In this document: positions 10,063 through 22,154 of the stretch, piece by piece
Layout: each line of letters opens with the position of its first letter
Position numbering within the stretch: the first letter of the stretch is position 1
Source of the DNA: Zelopaecilomyces penicillatus
Taxonomy: Eukaryota; Ascomycota; Sordariomycetes; Hypocreales; Pseudodiploosporaceae
DNA length: 64,000 nucleotides
Direction of reading: 5' to 3'
Assembly (NCBI GenBank): GCA_005765155.1
Contig: VCCP01000001.1
Location: 5,828,001 to 5,892,000, forward strand
Made by a program: the position numbers and the translations under genes
Notes under the pieces: generated by a model
Told to the model about the DNA's origin: nothing
What the model saw: only the letters and a program-made list of their open reading frames with translations
The model's database searches: none

Positions 10063-11862
10063 ATGAGATTATTAAACACCAAGACACTGTGCTTGGAGAC
10101 GTTTCCCGGCCACGATGAGATCCGCTATGCTATTCTGTCGCACACCTGGGGCGACAACGAGGTTACATTTGAGGATATCTGTCGCGACTCGGACGTGGCC
10201 CAGTTGAAGGGATGGGACAAGATCCGGCGCAGCTGTGAGATAGCAACTTCTCTTGATTTCGACTATATCTGGATTGACACATGCTGCATCGACAAGGCCA
10301 GCAGTGCCGAGCTGTCGGAAGCCATCAATTCCATGTTTCAATGGTACGAACAAGCACAACTCTGCATTGTGTTTCTGGCTGATGTGCCTTCGTCCGACGA
10401 TGTCAGCGCATCAACTTCTCTGTTTCGCCAAAGCCGCTGGTTTACAAGAGGATGGACCCTCCAGGAGCTCATCGCACCGCATAAGATATCTTTTTATTCT
10501 CAACAATGGGAGCTGCTAGGCACGAGGCACTCTCTCAAGACTGTAATCCGGGATATTACGGGTGTGCCTGAGGGGGTGCTTGAGTCACCTTCGGACACAG
10601 TAATGAGGATCAGGGATCGCCTCGATGACGTTCTTGTGGCTCAGAAGATGAGCTGGGCGGCAGAACGTGAGACGAGCCGTCCAGAAGATGTGGCGTATTG
10701 CCTGTTGGGAATTTTCGACATCAACATGCCTCTGATATATGGCGAGGGTAGGGCCAAGGCGTTTAAGAGACTGCAGGAAGAGATCATCAGGTCGACGGGG
10801 GATGACTCCATCTATGCCTGGCATTGCCCAGAGGAGTTGGCCAGCAGGAAACATTACTGGGGACTGCTTGCGGAGAGCCCTGCAGCATTTGGCCTTTACG
10901 AAGGACTCACCCCGAGGCGGTCCAAGTACCTTACAAGGCGGTCCAGCCACGTCACGTCGATGTCCAGCCGTGGCCTCCATGTAGAGCTTGCAGTGACCCC
11001 TTTTCCCAATGATAACTCTGGGAGCATATTCCTGGCATCACTGGACTGCGAAATGCGCTGGGAGCGGTCATCTGCACATCTAACACCAGCAATCCTGCTC
11101 CAGAAAACATCGTGGGATAACGAGACGGATTTTGTTAGGATCCGGCCAGATATCCTGGCCCTTTCTATAATGAACCGCATCGTCTTACCAGACAGTCTCG
11201 TAGATTTGGCACGAGCTGACTCAGAGAGCCACGACATCGGTCTTCAAGACCCTATTCCCCGCCAGATCTTTGTGCCTCACAGCCTCAAGGCAACGCGCCC
11301 GCCAAACGGCATGATCTTCCATTCGGTGATCGACTCTCCACCCAAAGTCTACACCATAAAAGTCCGCTCGCGCTCCTTCCAGTGGCAGGTGCTTGCAGAT
11401 CCTTCCAAGTCGGTGCCGGACGGGACACTATCGGTCCACTTCGATCTCTCGCCTGTCCCGGATGTGCGCGACCTGAAGCAGCCGGTCACGTTTGGCTTTC
11501 TCGAGCTGGAGATTGAGCAAGGCGGTGGCTGGAACACATGGGCGACGCGGCTCATTGCGGGAGTGAAGCCACTGATGCCCAACATCTTTGGCACGCCGCC
11601 GTTGTACTTTGTGCCGTGGTTTGCGTTTGAGCCTACCCAACCTGCTATAGCAGGGGAGGACAAACAGACCCTGGAAGCAGAGGCTCGGAAGGATCACTAT
11701 GTGATGCATAGGACACAACTCTTGCAAGCCAATATTGATCTAGAGAGTCGTTACTCGCGCTTTTTCTATCGAGTATTCTTGCAAGTACATAATCCAGAGG
11801 GTGAGACGAAAAAGAGTCTCCCAAATATCCCAAATCTGCCAACTATGCCGTGGCGGAGATGA
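10063..11862 (+). CDS. HET-domain (heterokaryon incompatibility) protein, 599 aa
   Basis: A single exon from ATG 10063 to TGA. The N-terminal third is a textbook HET domain: YAILSHTWG (residues 22-30), YIWIDTCCIDK (68-78), SRWFTRGWTLQELIAP (124-139), then EDVAYCLLGIFDINMPLIYGEG (about 208-229) and the KAFKRLQEE block (232-240) that usually follows. The remaining 350 residues have no NACHT, WD40, TPR or ankyrin repeats that I can see, so this is a stand-alone HET protein rather than a HET-E-like NLR. HET domains trigger programmed cell death on recognising a non-self or stress signal; the partner here is unknown. The gene is intact, and it converges with a DUF4291 gene 105 bp away. Accessory HET genes vary between strains, so polymorphism is likely but cannot be read from one sequence. 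Confidence 0.95.
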   Translation: MRLLNTKTLCLETFPGHDEIRYAILSHTWGDNEVTFEDICRDSDVAQLKGWDKIRRSCEIATSLDFDYIWIDTCCIDKASSAELSEAINSMFQWYEQAQLCIVFLADVPSSDDVSASTSLFRQSRWFTRGWTLQELIAPHKISFYSQQWELLGTRHSLKTVIRDITGVPEGVLESPSDTVMRIRDRLDDVLVAQKMSWAAERETSRPEDVAYCLLGIFDINMPLIYGEGRAKAFKRLQEEIIRSTGDDSIYAWHCPEELASRKHYWGLLAESPAAFGLYEGLTPRRSKYLTRRSSHVTSMSSRGLHVELAVTPFPNDNSGSIFLASLDCEMRWERSSAHLTPAILLQKTSWDNETDFVRIRPDILALSIMNRIVLPDSLVDLARADSESHDIGLQDPIPRQIFVPHSLKATRPPNGMIFHSVIDSPPKVYTIKVRSRSFQWQVLADPSKSVPDGTLSVHFDLSPVPDVRDLKQPVTFGFLELEIEQGGGWNTWATRLIAGVKPLMPNIFGTPPLYFVPWFAFEPTQPAIAGEDKQTLEAEARKDHYVMHRTQLLQANIDLESRYSRFFYRVFLQVHNPEGETKKSLPNIPNLPTMPWRR

Positions 11863-11967
11863 GGGGGCTGCACAATCGGTTCACCTTTCGGCATACAATA
11901 TTACGTTATTCCCGTAAATGAACCTATATATCTGGCCGATTGTATTTACATGGCTTGCAACGGATAT

Positions 11968-12627
11968 TTATGGCGTTGTCTTGGATTCCTCAGCCATCCG
12001 TAGTTTAGAAATAATGCTGTCTGAGACGGGGAAAGGTCTCTCGGAGGGCAGCAATCCCCTATCCACCAAGTCTTCAATCGTCACATTGGGCTCCTCGTCT
12101 AGGACCTTCTTCAACTCTCTCGCCCTATCCGTCACATCCTCTATCTCAGCAATCCATTCATTCGCCCATTCGCCGCTCAGTGCTCCAGGAATCCCAATCT
12201 GGATACTTCGATACGGAAGAATCTCGAGCCTCGCGGTCCGCTCAGGATCCCACTGAATCTTCACGTCGGCGGATTTGACCTTCTCCTTTTTATCTGTTTG
12301 TGTCTGTTGCGTCTGGCCGTCCGGCTGGTGGGTGGTCAGAATACCCTTATCCAGCAGCGCAGTGAAGTGCTCATGCTTCATCTTTAGCGCGAGGATGTGG
12401 GCCTGTCTGGAGTCTTTGTAAGAGTAACCGGCACGATACATCATCCAACACCAGCTCGGTTTAACCCAGGTCATTCGTCCTGGCCGAAAATCTGGGGATG
12501 CATTGAGCTTTTGGTTTTGGACAGCGGCCTTGGCGATGGAGGAGTGATAAGCCTGGTATACGGTGATGTACTCGGAGTCATAGTGTGCGCGTATCTGGCG
12601 GTACGGGACTTGGCTGGTGGAAGACAT
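11968..12627 (-). CDS. DUF4291 family protein
   Basis: Single exon, ATG at 12627, 219 aa. The sequence carries the family hallmarks: YRQIRAHYDSEYITVYQAY (residues 9-27), RMTWVKPSWCWMMYRAGY (51-68) and, in the second half, VKIQWDPER followed by LPYRSIQIGI. A charged Gln/Lys linker (about 100-120) separates the halves. DUF4291 proteins occur in fungi and bacteria; I know of no established activity, so none is assigned. The length is about that expected for the domain alone, and no signal peptide or membrane segment is seen, so a cytosolic protein is likely. It lies tail-to-tail with the HET gene and faces away from the VPS9 gene across 1.1 kb. Confidence 0.9.
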   Translation of the reverse strand: MSSTSQVPYRQIRAHYDSEYITVYQAYHSSIAKAAVQNQKLNASPDFRPGRMTWVKPSWCWMMYRAGYSYKDSRQAHILALKMKHEHFTALLDKGILTTHQPDGQTQQTQTDKKEKVKSADVKIQWDPERTARLEILPYRSIQIGIPGALSGEWANEWIAEIEDVTDRARELKKVLDEEPNVTIEDLVDRGLLPSERPFPVSDSIISKLRMAEESKTTP

Positions 12628-13747
12628 TGTTCACTGATTCCTGAAGATGTAGTTAAAGATGTTGGCCGGGAACAAGTCAACTACAGATAGTCTTAAGTAT
12701 TCGAAATCAATACCGTAAGAGGCTGAACCTAGGTTGCGTTTCTGAACTGGATAGTGAGTCTTTCGCCGTTAAGGCTGAATCAGCCTGACCCGACTGCTGG
12801 AGTCATTCCGGGTGCCCCATCAGACGGTTCAGCCGTTGTGCTATATTAGACCTCACAAGTTTGGCTTGACGAACTGATCCATGAGACAATGCCTTTCGCG
12901 GCAGATACGATGAATTGTTGGCAGTTCGTTAGATGAGACGTTTAAATTGGAAAGGGGAAATGGAAGAGTTTTGAAACTCAATTGCCAGAGCCAGTGTCTC
13001 GGCTGTTGGGAGCCTCAACAGTGCTGAATCGGATGCCCCTCAGCGGGGTAATCTGAGCCCCGGAACGCCCCTAACCAAGCCCCTACTCCACTAGAAGGGA
13101 GAAACCTTTAGGCAGGACACTCGCTGTTTTTGCAGTACCACACCACTGTACACGCTGCAAGAACACAGGCCAGGCGCCGTGACGTGGGCACTTCACCATG
13201 CCAAAGCGGCCCCAACACGGTTGAGAAACTTGATACTCTAAGCTCACATGCTCCAATCTCGTGCAGCCCAAACCCGGTCAACCCCGCCAGCAATGGCAGA
13301 TGCAGCTTCGTCCAACCCTCGTCGTGTGTTTCGTCACCAAAACCTGAGACTCTGCGGCTGTGTGCCGACGCCACCTTCACGCCTCGCCAGACCTTTCACG
13401 GTAGGGTTTGCTCCTCCAACTTGATATGTGTGTGCAGATGCTATACGAGCGTACCGTTGACTTAGTGCAGTGAGTTGTCTCAGGAACGACGTCGACAACA
13501 CCCGCCAGTGAACCCTCCCCAACCCCAAAACACGCCTGTCCCAACGCTCCGTTCACGAACCATTTTCGAGCTTCCACCTGAAAGTCGAATGCCACGGCTG
13601 GTGCTACGAGGCCTCGACCATCGATGCCAGTAGGCGACGATAGCAGCCTTTGACGTCTCCGACCAACCTTTAGCTCTAGTCACCAGCTCCGCGCCATCAG
13701 TTCCGGCCTCTGTCTAACGCAGAATTCCTACCTAGAAATCTGGGTGC
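12628..13747. other. Divergent promoter region between DUF4291 and VPS9 genes
   Basis: About 1.1 kb shared upstream region. The part nearest VPS9 (13130-13740) is C-rich and CA/CT-rich, typical of long fungal 5' leaders. Overlapping short open frames on both strands here are judged to be chance. Confidence 0.5.
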
Positions 13748-16681
13748 ATGTCTCCGCCGAACGTGTCGGCAAACCTCGAGGTTTCCGGGCAGCCTGGCCA
13801 ACAAGGAAAGCTGTCGTCCACCACCGGTCCGGATGCCGAGGTGACACCTATCGAAGACCCCTCGGTGGGGTTGTCGCCTGTCCGGGAAGGCCATCGGGGG
13901 CGAGACACGGATGCAGTAGAGGGCAAGGGGACTGGCGTCATGGGGCAGCCAGATGCAGATGGGCACGCCCATGTGGGCCAAGGCGTTGACACAGAGGGCC
14001 AGCAACTTCACAATTCTACAGCGTTCTCTCCGACCTCAACAACGATACCCAAGATGGGGGACGACGATGGAGCTGGCCTGCAAATAAATACAATGAGTGA
14101 CAGAGCTCCCGTTGAAGCTGTGGTGACCGACACCATAACACCTCCGAGCATGGACCAGGCTCCATCTACACCGACCAAAGAGAACGAGCAGACTGACAGG
14201 GCCACGTCTGCGGTCGAACCAGCAGATGCCATGTCATCGTCCATTCTAACTCTCCGGCCCTCGGGCACCAACCATCTTAATCGTCACGGTGCCCACGATG
14301 CCGCTACGCATGGACAACACCTCACCCCCGAGCCTCCCAACTATGTTGACCCAACACCGCCAACTCCTGTCGCCTCGCAACCCCCCTCCCGAACCCCCTC
14401 GACAGCTGCGCGATCTTACCGCTCCGACGACCGCTCCCCCACCAGGTCAAATGCCGAATCAGAAGACAAGCCATATGCAAGTGAAGATGATCAGGAAGGC
14501 GGCTCACGCTCGGAGATCCAGAGCATCATGGAGCAGTTTAGTGAACTCGGTGGTGGTCCCGGCGCCGAGGAGGTCATGAGCCCGCGACTTGAGATTGCCT
14601 CGCCTATGCTGAACAGCCCAGCCCAGCATCCACCTCGCAAATCTAGCCTGGAGCCCCTGACTCCCAAGATTGCAGGCCAACCACAGGAACTAAACGCTCT
14701 CCGTCTGTCCACTTCCTCACCCATTGGTGTGAGGTCAAAAGATCACACACTGAACGAGCAGGGTCCACCCGTGCCTCCCAAAGACGGGACCATGGGAACA
14801 CCACCCAGATCTAGAGATCAGCGTGCCCCGTCCATCGTCACATCACCTACATCCCCCTCCGTATCTATGCACCGGCCGCCACCTCCAGAGCCTGAGCCCG
14901 AGCCGACGCTGTCGTTTGACTTTCACAGATTCTTGGAGCAGCTACGGAATAAGAAAGCCGATCCTGTCGCCCGGTATCTCAAGTCGTTTCTGTTCGAGTT
15001 TGGGAAGCGTCAATGGATGGTCCATGAGCAAGTCAAGATCATCAGCGATTTCTTGGCCTTCATTGCCAATAAGATGATGTTGTGTGAGGTTTGGAGAGAC
15101 GTTTCAGACGCAGAATTTGACAATGCTCGAGAAGGCATGGAAAAGCTCGTGATGAACAGGCTATACACACAAACATTCTCGCCAGCCATTGCACCACCAA
15201 AGCCTATACCTGGAACAAAATCCAAGAGAAAAGGGGGCGATGCATCGTTTGGCCCTGGACGGCGTGGGCAGCATCAGGAGGATGCAGAGCGCGACGACAT
15301 TGTCACGCAGAAAATTAACATTTATGGGTGGGTAAAGGAAGAGCATCTAGATATACCTCAGGTTGGCGACAGCGGTCGACGTTTTTTAAAGCTCGCACAA
15401 CAAGGTATGTTATGGTTTTACTTTTGAAGTCTAGTCCATTGTGCTAACCAAAACGTTCAGAGCTGTTGAAGATTAAATCATACAGAGCCCCACGCGACAA
15501 AATAATATGCGTGTTGAACTGCTGCAAAGTCATATTTGGTGAATGCATCCGCTGGACCGAGAAATCTATTTCAGTCCAATGCTCATACTTACTACGCTTG
15601 CAGGCCTCCTCAAACATAATAAATCCGATTCATCTGCCGATTCTTTCATGCCATTGCTCATCTACGTAGTCCTGCAGTCCAACCCAGAACACCTAGTATC
15701 CAATGTACAGTATATCTTACGGTTCCGAAACCAAGATAAGCTTGGTGGCGAGGCCGGGTACTATCTTTCATCGTTGGTGCGTCAAATGCCCCTTTCCCTG
15801 ATGTTATTGTTCTCGCAGAACGCTGACTTGGTCTCGATACAGATGGGCGCAATACAGTTTGTTGAAAACATGGATCGCACATCGCTTACAATTAGCGACG
15901 AAGAATTTGAGCAGAATGTTGAGGCTGCCGTTTCCGCAATTGCGGAAAGGCACCAAGCCATGTCACCCAAGACGCCACAACAAACTACATGGAATGAAAA
16001 GACTTCTCTCCATCCAAGTGATGCCACGTCTAGGCCCTCAATGGATGGTGCCGAGTCATCACATTCACATCCACGAAGGTCGACTTCATCAAACGAAGGT
16101 GAATCCGGTGATGACCGGGCCGCCATTAGCGGAATATTGAGGACAATACAAAACCCACTCACAACTATCGGGAGGATGTTCTCTGATGAAGCCGGCTCAT
16201 CTTCATCCGGGCGCGGGGCTCCAACGCCAGCCCCAGCACCGAGATCTCCGGCTCCAGCTGACGCCTCGCTATCTCTAGCGCGTGCAAGTGGAGAGGAGTC
16301 AAGAGACAGCGGTAGGCGGCCGGAGTCGAAGCACACATTGTCGGCCGAAGAAGCGGCTGCGAGACAGGCTAGCGCAGAGACGGCAGAGGCCCAGAGATTA
16401 CACCGCGCTGAGCATGCGAATGTTGTGGAGACACTGGCTGGCATGTTTCCTGATCTCGACAAGGATATTATTAGTGATGTTGTATATCAGAAAGAGGGAA
16501 GGTTAGTATTACTCTTTCATCACATAACGCCTTGCATATACCGAATTTTTGCTTTGCATCTTATTCTTCTCACTCTTAACCTCCCCTGAATTGTCTCCTT
16601 TGCTCTACTTGATGATTGTATTCGCTAACCTTAAACAGAGTCGGATTGGCAGTTGATGCGTGCCTAGCATTATCAACGTAG
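13748..16681 (+). CDS. VPS9: Vps9-type guanine nucleotide exchange factor (VPS9 + CUE domains), five exons
   Basis: Exons 13748-15404, 15461-15538, 15604-15776, 15843-16501 and 16639-16681 give 869 aa. The first about 380 residues are disordered, rich in Pro/Ser/Thr. A helical bundle follows (DFHRFLEQLRNKKADPVARY, then a KRQWMVHEQ segment), then the VPS9 core: NCCKVIFGLLKHN across the exon 2/3 joint, ADSFMPLLIYVVLQSNPEHL, GGEAGYYLSSLMGAIQFVEN across the exon 3/4 joint, and DRTSLTISDEEFEQNV. The C-terminus is a CUE ubiquitin-binding domain with MFPDLDKD and, completed only by exon 5, VGLAVDACLAL. Vps9 activates the Rab5-family GTPase Vps21 in early-endosome and vacuolar protein sorting. Introns are 56, 65, 66 and 137 nt, and every joint is phase-consistent. 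The N-terminal start is the first ATG of the long frame; an upstream exon cannot be excluded. Confidence 0.93.
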
Positions 16682-17081
16682 AGGAAAGAAGGGCCAGAAG
16701 GCAAAGGCCTGATTTCAATGAAAACAACCGAATATAACGCAAATAATAATGTCACTTATTCTACATGTGAATATTTGGCCCAACTCCAGAATAGAACATT
16801 CCCCCAAGCACATCGTTTAATAGATTTACTTCAGGGGTAGGAACGTTAAGCCTAGCTACTAATGATTACATTCAACATGTCGGATTGCTCTTGCTTCTGT
16901 TGTATTTGTGGCGGTAGTATCGTACAGAAATCCAAGCACAGAAACAACTCCAACGTGATTGCCAAATCATGGCTAAATCATGGCCGTCAAGACCCAAATT
17001 GCTGTGTGTCTCTCTCTCTCTTATACGTGCCTCTCCCGTGCAAATCATTGCGGTTCCCCAAAATCGCGGTACTCCTCAAGC
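16682..17081. other. Convergent intergenic 3' region
   Basis: 400 bp between the stops of VPS9 (+) and the Flc/TRP-like gene (-). It must hold both 3' UTRs. Nothing else is supported. Confidence 0.5.
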
Positions 17082-19468
17082 TCAGAAAACACGATATCCC
17101 GCATTGTTGTAAGCATACTCTGTCGGCCGGGACATGTTTCCAAGCTGCCTGGCCTGGCTCAACTCTCTCGTATGATGCCCCCCCATCCCAACTGGCGTCG
17201 CGCCCCGCCCTAAACTCTGACTCGACTCGTTTGACAAGATTGTCGGCGTCAGCGTCCGATATACGGTGTTGCTAGAAGGAGCCATTGAAGGCCCTAGTTT
17301 TTCCGTAGGAGCGTAGAAGCGATTTGAAGATGGCGAACGCAGACTCTGCTTCTCATTATAGTTAACGGGAATAGAGTACATGGATGCCTCGACATTGTCA
17401 TAGGACCTTTTAAGTAACGAGTTGCGCGCGTCTAATGGTGTGAGGTCATCTGCGTCACGTTGGTATTTCTCTGTGAATTACATGTTAGCTGGCTTAATCT
17501 CATCTCTCCCTTCACCCCCTATTCTTTTTTTTGAACGGTATGTTAGAACATACCCATTTCCTTTCTGCGCTTCCGATGCGGGTTCATCTTGCAGCAAGCG
17601 TTTATAGCGTTCCAGGCGATCAGGATGGCAAGGACAGCTGTCAGAGTAGACTGGATGGCAATCATAACAATGCCGGTCACGGTCTGAGTTGACTCTGCAA
17701 TGCCAAATTCTTCAACAAATATAAGGATACAGATCATAGACAGCACACGAACAACCGCAATCACAGTGTTGATGATGTTCCCTGAGCGGCGTTCGTACGG
17801 TCGGATCCACAACAGCAAGATGAGCATGATCGCTTCGACTATAAGAAGGGTGACGGTTTGAACCATGCCATGACCATCTGCAGCGGCAAGCACAGAGCCC
17901 TTGACGAGCATATACACAATAATTGGAACAAAAACCCACCAGTAATCCTTACGGTAGGCCTCATAAAACATGGAATACTTGACCCAAATGGCTTTGTCCT
18001 CGTATAACTTATCGGTGTCTCCATCCACTGCGTTGAGGCGTCTCGCGACGGCCCAAATCTTCCATGAGAAAAACCCGAGAATACCAGTGAATATAGCAAG
18101 CGTCACACCAGCGAGCGCCTTTGCTGCCCAGGAGTCACCCCTCGTAAACTGAAAGACGCAGTAAAGTACCCAGACGCCGTACAGCAGAAGAATCAGCGTA
18201 ATGATGGTTCGGGCAATGGAGTGCCAATAGTGCTCGCGAAAGCCTACCAGGCTGGGAGGGAAGTTGCCAAAGACGGCCCAAAGTTCCAAGATGACCTTGA
18301 AAAGCAGGATACCGAGAACAATAGCGGCGATGACGATAGCAATGATGAGCAGTGCTGTCATGAACACGTTGGATTTTGGGACACGCAATTGCTCGACAAA
18401 GGCTTGGATGCCGTGTACTGTATGCTTCAAATCTCCTGGCGTTCCTGGATTGCCGCTGGCATCGGGGGAGGTGGTGTTGATGGAGGTTTGAATGTCACCA
18501 CCTGTGAGGTCCGATATGATATCTACTGCACGTTTCATTCTGAACAGGCCGTTGCTTGATTTGATGGTGGAACCATCTGGCAAGACCAAAGATGCTTTCT
18601 GGAGAAACTCGACGCTGTCGTTGGTGAGGTTGCCTCCTGTCTTTGCTCGAAAGTTGTCGATGGCGGTCATGAGCCCTGTCCAGGGTACCAGTCCAGTCGA
18701 GAATGCAAAGTTCTTTGCAAAATTGCGATAAATCGGGGGGTAGTTGACGGAAAGCATACCGTTCATGGCCATACCTTGAAACCAGCCAACGACTTCAATG
18801 AAGCTGGGGCTAATAGATCCCACACCTCCAGCACCGGAACCTCCTCCAGCAAGAGCAGCACTCCCACCTGACAACGCAGCACCAGCTGCAGAAGCCCCTG
18901 TAAGCACCAGGGCGGCGCCAGCAACGCTGGCAGCAACATATGATACAACTGGCGTGTCGACGCTCTTCCCGTTCGATACTTGGGACTGGATACATGCGAC
19001 CTTCTCTCCGCTGTCGAGACTTTCCAACTGTAGAGTCGCCTGGGCCGCGATGTCCGGGATCTTGAAGGCAATGGCAGGAACCATGTTGGCGAATTGCGGC
19101 GGGATCTGCTGGGCCCCGCTGGCTCCAAAGGAACCGACTGGAACAGGGCATAACTGCGCAACAAATGTGTCGCTATCGCAAGGGTTAAAGCTCTTTGAGA
19201 ATACCGACTTTCCGTAGGCCGTGATGTTGAGGGTGGCGGTGACGTTTTGCTCCTTGGCGCTGGAGCCAGCAACGTCAAAGGTGACTGTCTTGTTGCCGTT
19301 GTCATAGCTGATATTGAGCTTGTCGACCTTGATGCTCGCATCGCTCCCACAGTCGTTGAAACCGCTTGTCTGAAGAACCTCGGCACCCATTGTAGTTGCG
19401 ATCAACACCGTCGTCATGAGCAATACATCGCGCAGACTCCATTTCGAGCTTCTATGAGCCATACTCAT
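17082..19468 (-). CDS. Flc/TRP-like membrane protein with ML-like lumenal domain
   Basis: Two exons, 19468-17554 and 17470-17082, give 767 aa. The intron 17553-17471 (83 nt) starts GTATGT, has an AGCTAAC branch and ends CACAG; the joint reads KEMEKYQRD. A signal peptide (about 1-28) precedes a cysteine-containing, N-glycosylatable ML-like domain (to about residue 170; C40, then a NPCDS and a QLCPVP segment). A Gly/Ala/Ser-rich hydrophobic stretch, a lumenal region and then about nine membrane helices (for example FMTALLIIAIVIAAIVLGIL) form the TRP-like core. The tail from about residue 640 is cytosolic, basic (HRKRRKEM) and Ser/Thr/Tyr-rich. This is the layout of the fungal FLC family, implicated in FAD transport, calcium release and wall integrity; which paralogue is not decided here. 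Upstream is a long CT-rich (coding sense) tract. Confidence 0.9.
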
Positions 19469-19805
19469 AAATTGAGGCTACACTTTGCTCGTGTGAGAGA
19501 CCCCAGAGCCAGCTTCTGGCTAGAGATGTTCGCTGGTGTTTCACCCAAATTTAAGTCGTGCGAATAAGTCGTTTTGCTGTTTTGTTATGTGAAGTTATTC
19601 GTTGTTGTTTTTTTGTGTAATATCCAAAGTGATCGAATACGCAGTTAGGTCGTTTAACAAAGCTCAAAATTCCTCCAAATGCGAGCACACAGAATGTCAG
19701 ATATCGATTGAACAGAAAACGGCCCAGTATGTTGACGTCGGTAAGGTAGTTAGATATCGTTCTCGCTACTCATTCAAAGTTCGCCAAAAGTCACAGTTAT
19801 GCCTC

Positions 19806-20105
19806 CCCAAAAGAGAAAAAAAAAAGCCCCCAGGGCTAAAAAGTGACAAAAAGGCCAAGGATCAACCTGGAAAGAAGCAGAAGAGGAGAAGAAGGGGAAG
19901 AGAAAGAAGAGAAAGAGGAAAAAGAAGAAACAAGGTTCAAGCAAAGTTGGCCATGAGTCCGAGGAAAACACCCAGTCTTGCGGGTGGGGGTTTAGACAGA
20001 GTTCGCCTCCATAAGGGCGAGCGAGAGGAGAAGCAGGGTTTGGAGAAGGGGAAAAGGAAGAAACAAAAGACAAAGGGTAGAAAAGAGTAGAGTAGAGGAG
20101 AGACA
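19806..20105 (-). promoter_or_regulatory. CT-rich (minus-strand sense) upstream tract of the Flc/TRP-like gene
   Basis: The plus strand is almost all A and G for about 300 bp, so the strand transcribed toward 19468 is pyrimidine-rich. Such CT blocks are common in promoters and 5' leaders of strongly expressed filamentous-fungal genes. Assignment to this gene is by position only. Confidence 0.35.
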
Positions 20106-20602
20106 AAAAAGGGTCGTCTCTCAGTAGAGGCGGTTATGTGAAACAGATGACGGACGGCAGTCGAGAACAAGGTCGGGCGGTGCGTTCGATCCCCACGGGC
20201 GATGCGGCCTTGGCTGACAAGGGGTAGCAGTCCAGTAGTCCAGTCGTGGGCTCGTATCGAAAAACAAGGGTTGGAAGGTAAACTGGAAACCTGGGGGGGA
20301 GTATAGGGAGGGGGCTTTCGGAACCAGCCGTGAGCAAAGGAATGGACATGTCGCAAGCCAAGTGGATAAAGTAGAAGTAGAGAGAGAATGTGATGAAGTG
20401 AGAGTGAGAGTGTGAGAGAGAGAAGAGGAGAGGCCAGCCACCGTCTGTCTCCCTCCCTGGAAGTTAAACTCCAGGTAGTAATATGGAGTAAGTAGGATGG
20501 AGTATAATAGTGAGTTAGTGAGTTAAAAGTCCAAGTTGTGACAGCTTGAAACCACCCACTAGCCTAGTGGGCTGGCCGTCCACCCAAAACACGCCAATGT
20601 AG

Positions 20603-20629
20603 CCCCCCCCCCCCCCCCCCCCCCCCCCC
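20603..20629. repeat. Homopolymer C27
   Basis: An uninterrupted run of 27 C (plus strand), intergenic. Such a run can form quadruplex/i-motif structures and is also a typical spot for sequencing length error. Confidence 0.9.
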
Positions 20630-22154
20630 GCCCCTGGAACAACCCCTGGACATTCCTCTCCAGTGTACTGTACAGCACTGTCACCCCACGACATCTCAAT
20701 AATCGTCTTATAATGTCTTCCTACCTAGCTATGTAGATACCCGAACAGGATATTATCATACAGTCCAGGTGGCTTAGATGACCAAATAGGTGATGTACAG
20801 TACCTTATGCATTGTAATGCCCTACATTTCTTTGCTATTCAATCACCTAATTAGCTGTTAAGCCTACCCATCTCGTATGTATGTATACGTCGGGTTTTAG
20901 TCCATCATCATGCAACTCACTTCTGCACTGCTGAACAACCCCTGCAGCACCAGCGCCATTGGCTGGCGGCATCAACGTTGGAGGCTTGCATCTATTCTGA
21001 AACCACCACAAATTCCTCCGACTGGCTGCATCGTGGGGTACCTACTGCTATACCTCTCCGTCATGAGCATTTATTTTATTCACCTTGGACTGTACAGAAC
21101 AAAATGCGGCCAACCTTTTCCCCTCCTACCCGTTAACTGTAGTAGTCTAGATACCCAAGTATGAGTCTTTCTGGCCCATACCACTTAAATACCTGGTCCA
21201 AATACAACAGCAATAGCAAAAGTAATACCATCAGGAGAGTGATGGTACGGAACTTCCCTTAAACACACACACGCACACACTCACACACACCTTCATTGCT
21301 GTAGCTGACTTTGACTTGCTTCTTCCACCTCCATAATGACTAACTACCTGTATGCGTCCATCCCCACCGCACTGATACGACTCGTCCGACAAGGCATGAA
21401 TCATATTGCTGCTATTACTTCTCATACACCAACTAGGGACATGCTTCGCCCAGTAGGTTAATGCAGCCTCTTTGCCGTGCAGTGCAGTTGTGGTCGCACC
21501 CCTGTGTTAGAACTAGCGCCAGCCCCTGTCAATGCTGCTGCTTGAACACGAGGCACGAGGGAGGCTCAGAGACATCTTCCTACTTGCTGCTTACAAGATG
21601 CTACCAGAATTTCACCAGGAAGTGCATTGTGACTTCAATGAGAGGGAAGACAAACGCGAAGCTATCCATTCATCACACAATGGACATGCAGATTTTATCT
21701 AGATAGATGTGTAAAGTCAACTACATCCTGCAACGAACATTCAAGACCGCAATGTCTCAGTCACTTGGCCAAAGTCAACATCTGGATCAATATTTGTGCA
21801 CAACGAAAATGAGTGATGTAATATAGATTTGAAAAAAGAAAATCCACATGAGAGATCCGCCATGGTATACATTGCCACATATCATCAATCTCATATCTGT
21901 AGAAACTCCAAGAAAAATAAGCCTCCAAGGCTGCTTAGAACCCTCTGCCAGAAGGGAGGGAAAGAAAAAGAGAATGAAAAAAAAATGGAAAAAAGAAAAC
22001 ACAATAGTTCCAAATCCGAATTAATAATCCATGCTCTCATAAACGTTCGTTCATTTTCGCTACCATGAAAACCAATGGGAAAATAGATAGAAAAAGAAAA
22101 AGCCATTACTTTTTTTCATGCCCTTCATTCTGCTCTAGTGCACCACAAAGCATC

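Larger units (their letters stand above)
19469..22154. other. Intergenic region between Flc/TRP-like and C2H2 genes
   Basis: About 2.7 kb. It includes the purine-rich tract 19806-20105, a C27 homopolymer (20603-20629) and a CA-rich microsatellite near 21261-21290. The open frame 19602-20090 (+), rich in Lys/Arg/Glu, is a by-product of the purine bias. The 3' UTR of the C2H2 gene lies at the right end, with AAAGAAA-rich sequence around 21960-22110. No gene or RNA is supported. Confidence 0.5.

Noticed and set aside
13130..13683. Overlapping frames on both strands upstream of VPS9
   Set aside because: C-rich leader sequence generates open frames on both strands; none has a family pattern.
19602..20090. 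162-codon Lys/Arg/Glu-rich frame
   Set aside because: Produced by a 300-bp purine-only stretch; low complexity rather than coding.
20187..20197. GTTCGATCC resembling a tRNA B box
   Set aside because: The flanking bases do not form a five-pair T stem, and no A box or acceptor stem was found around it.
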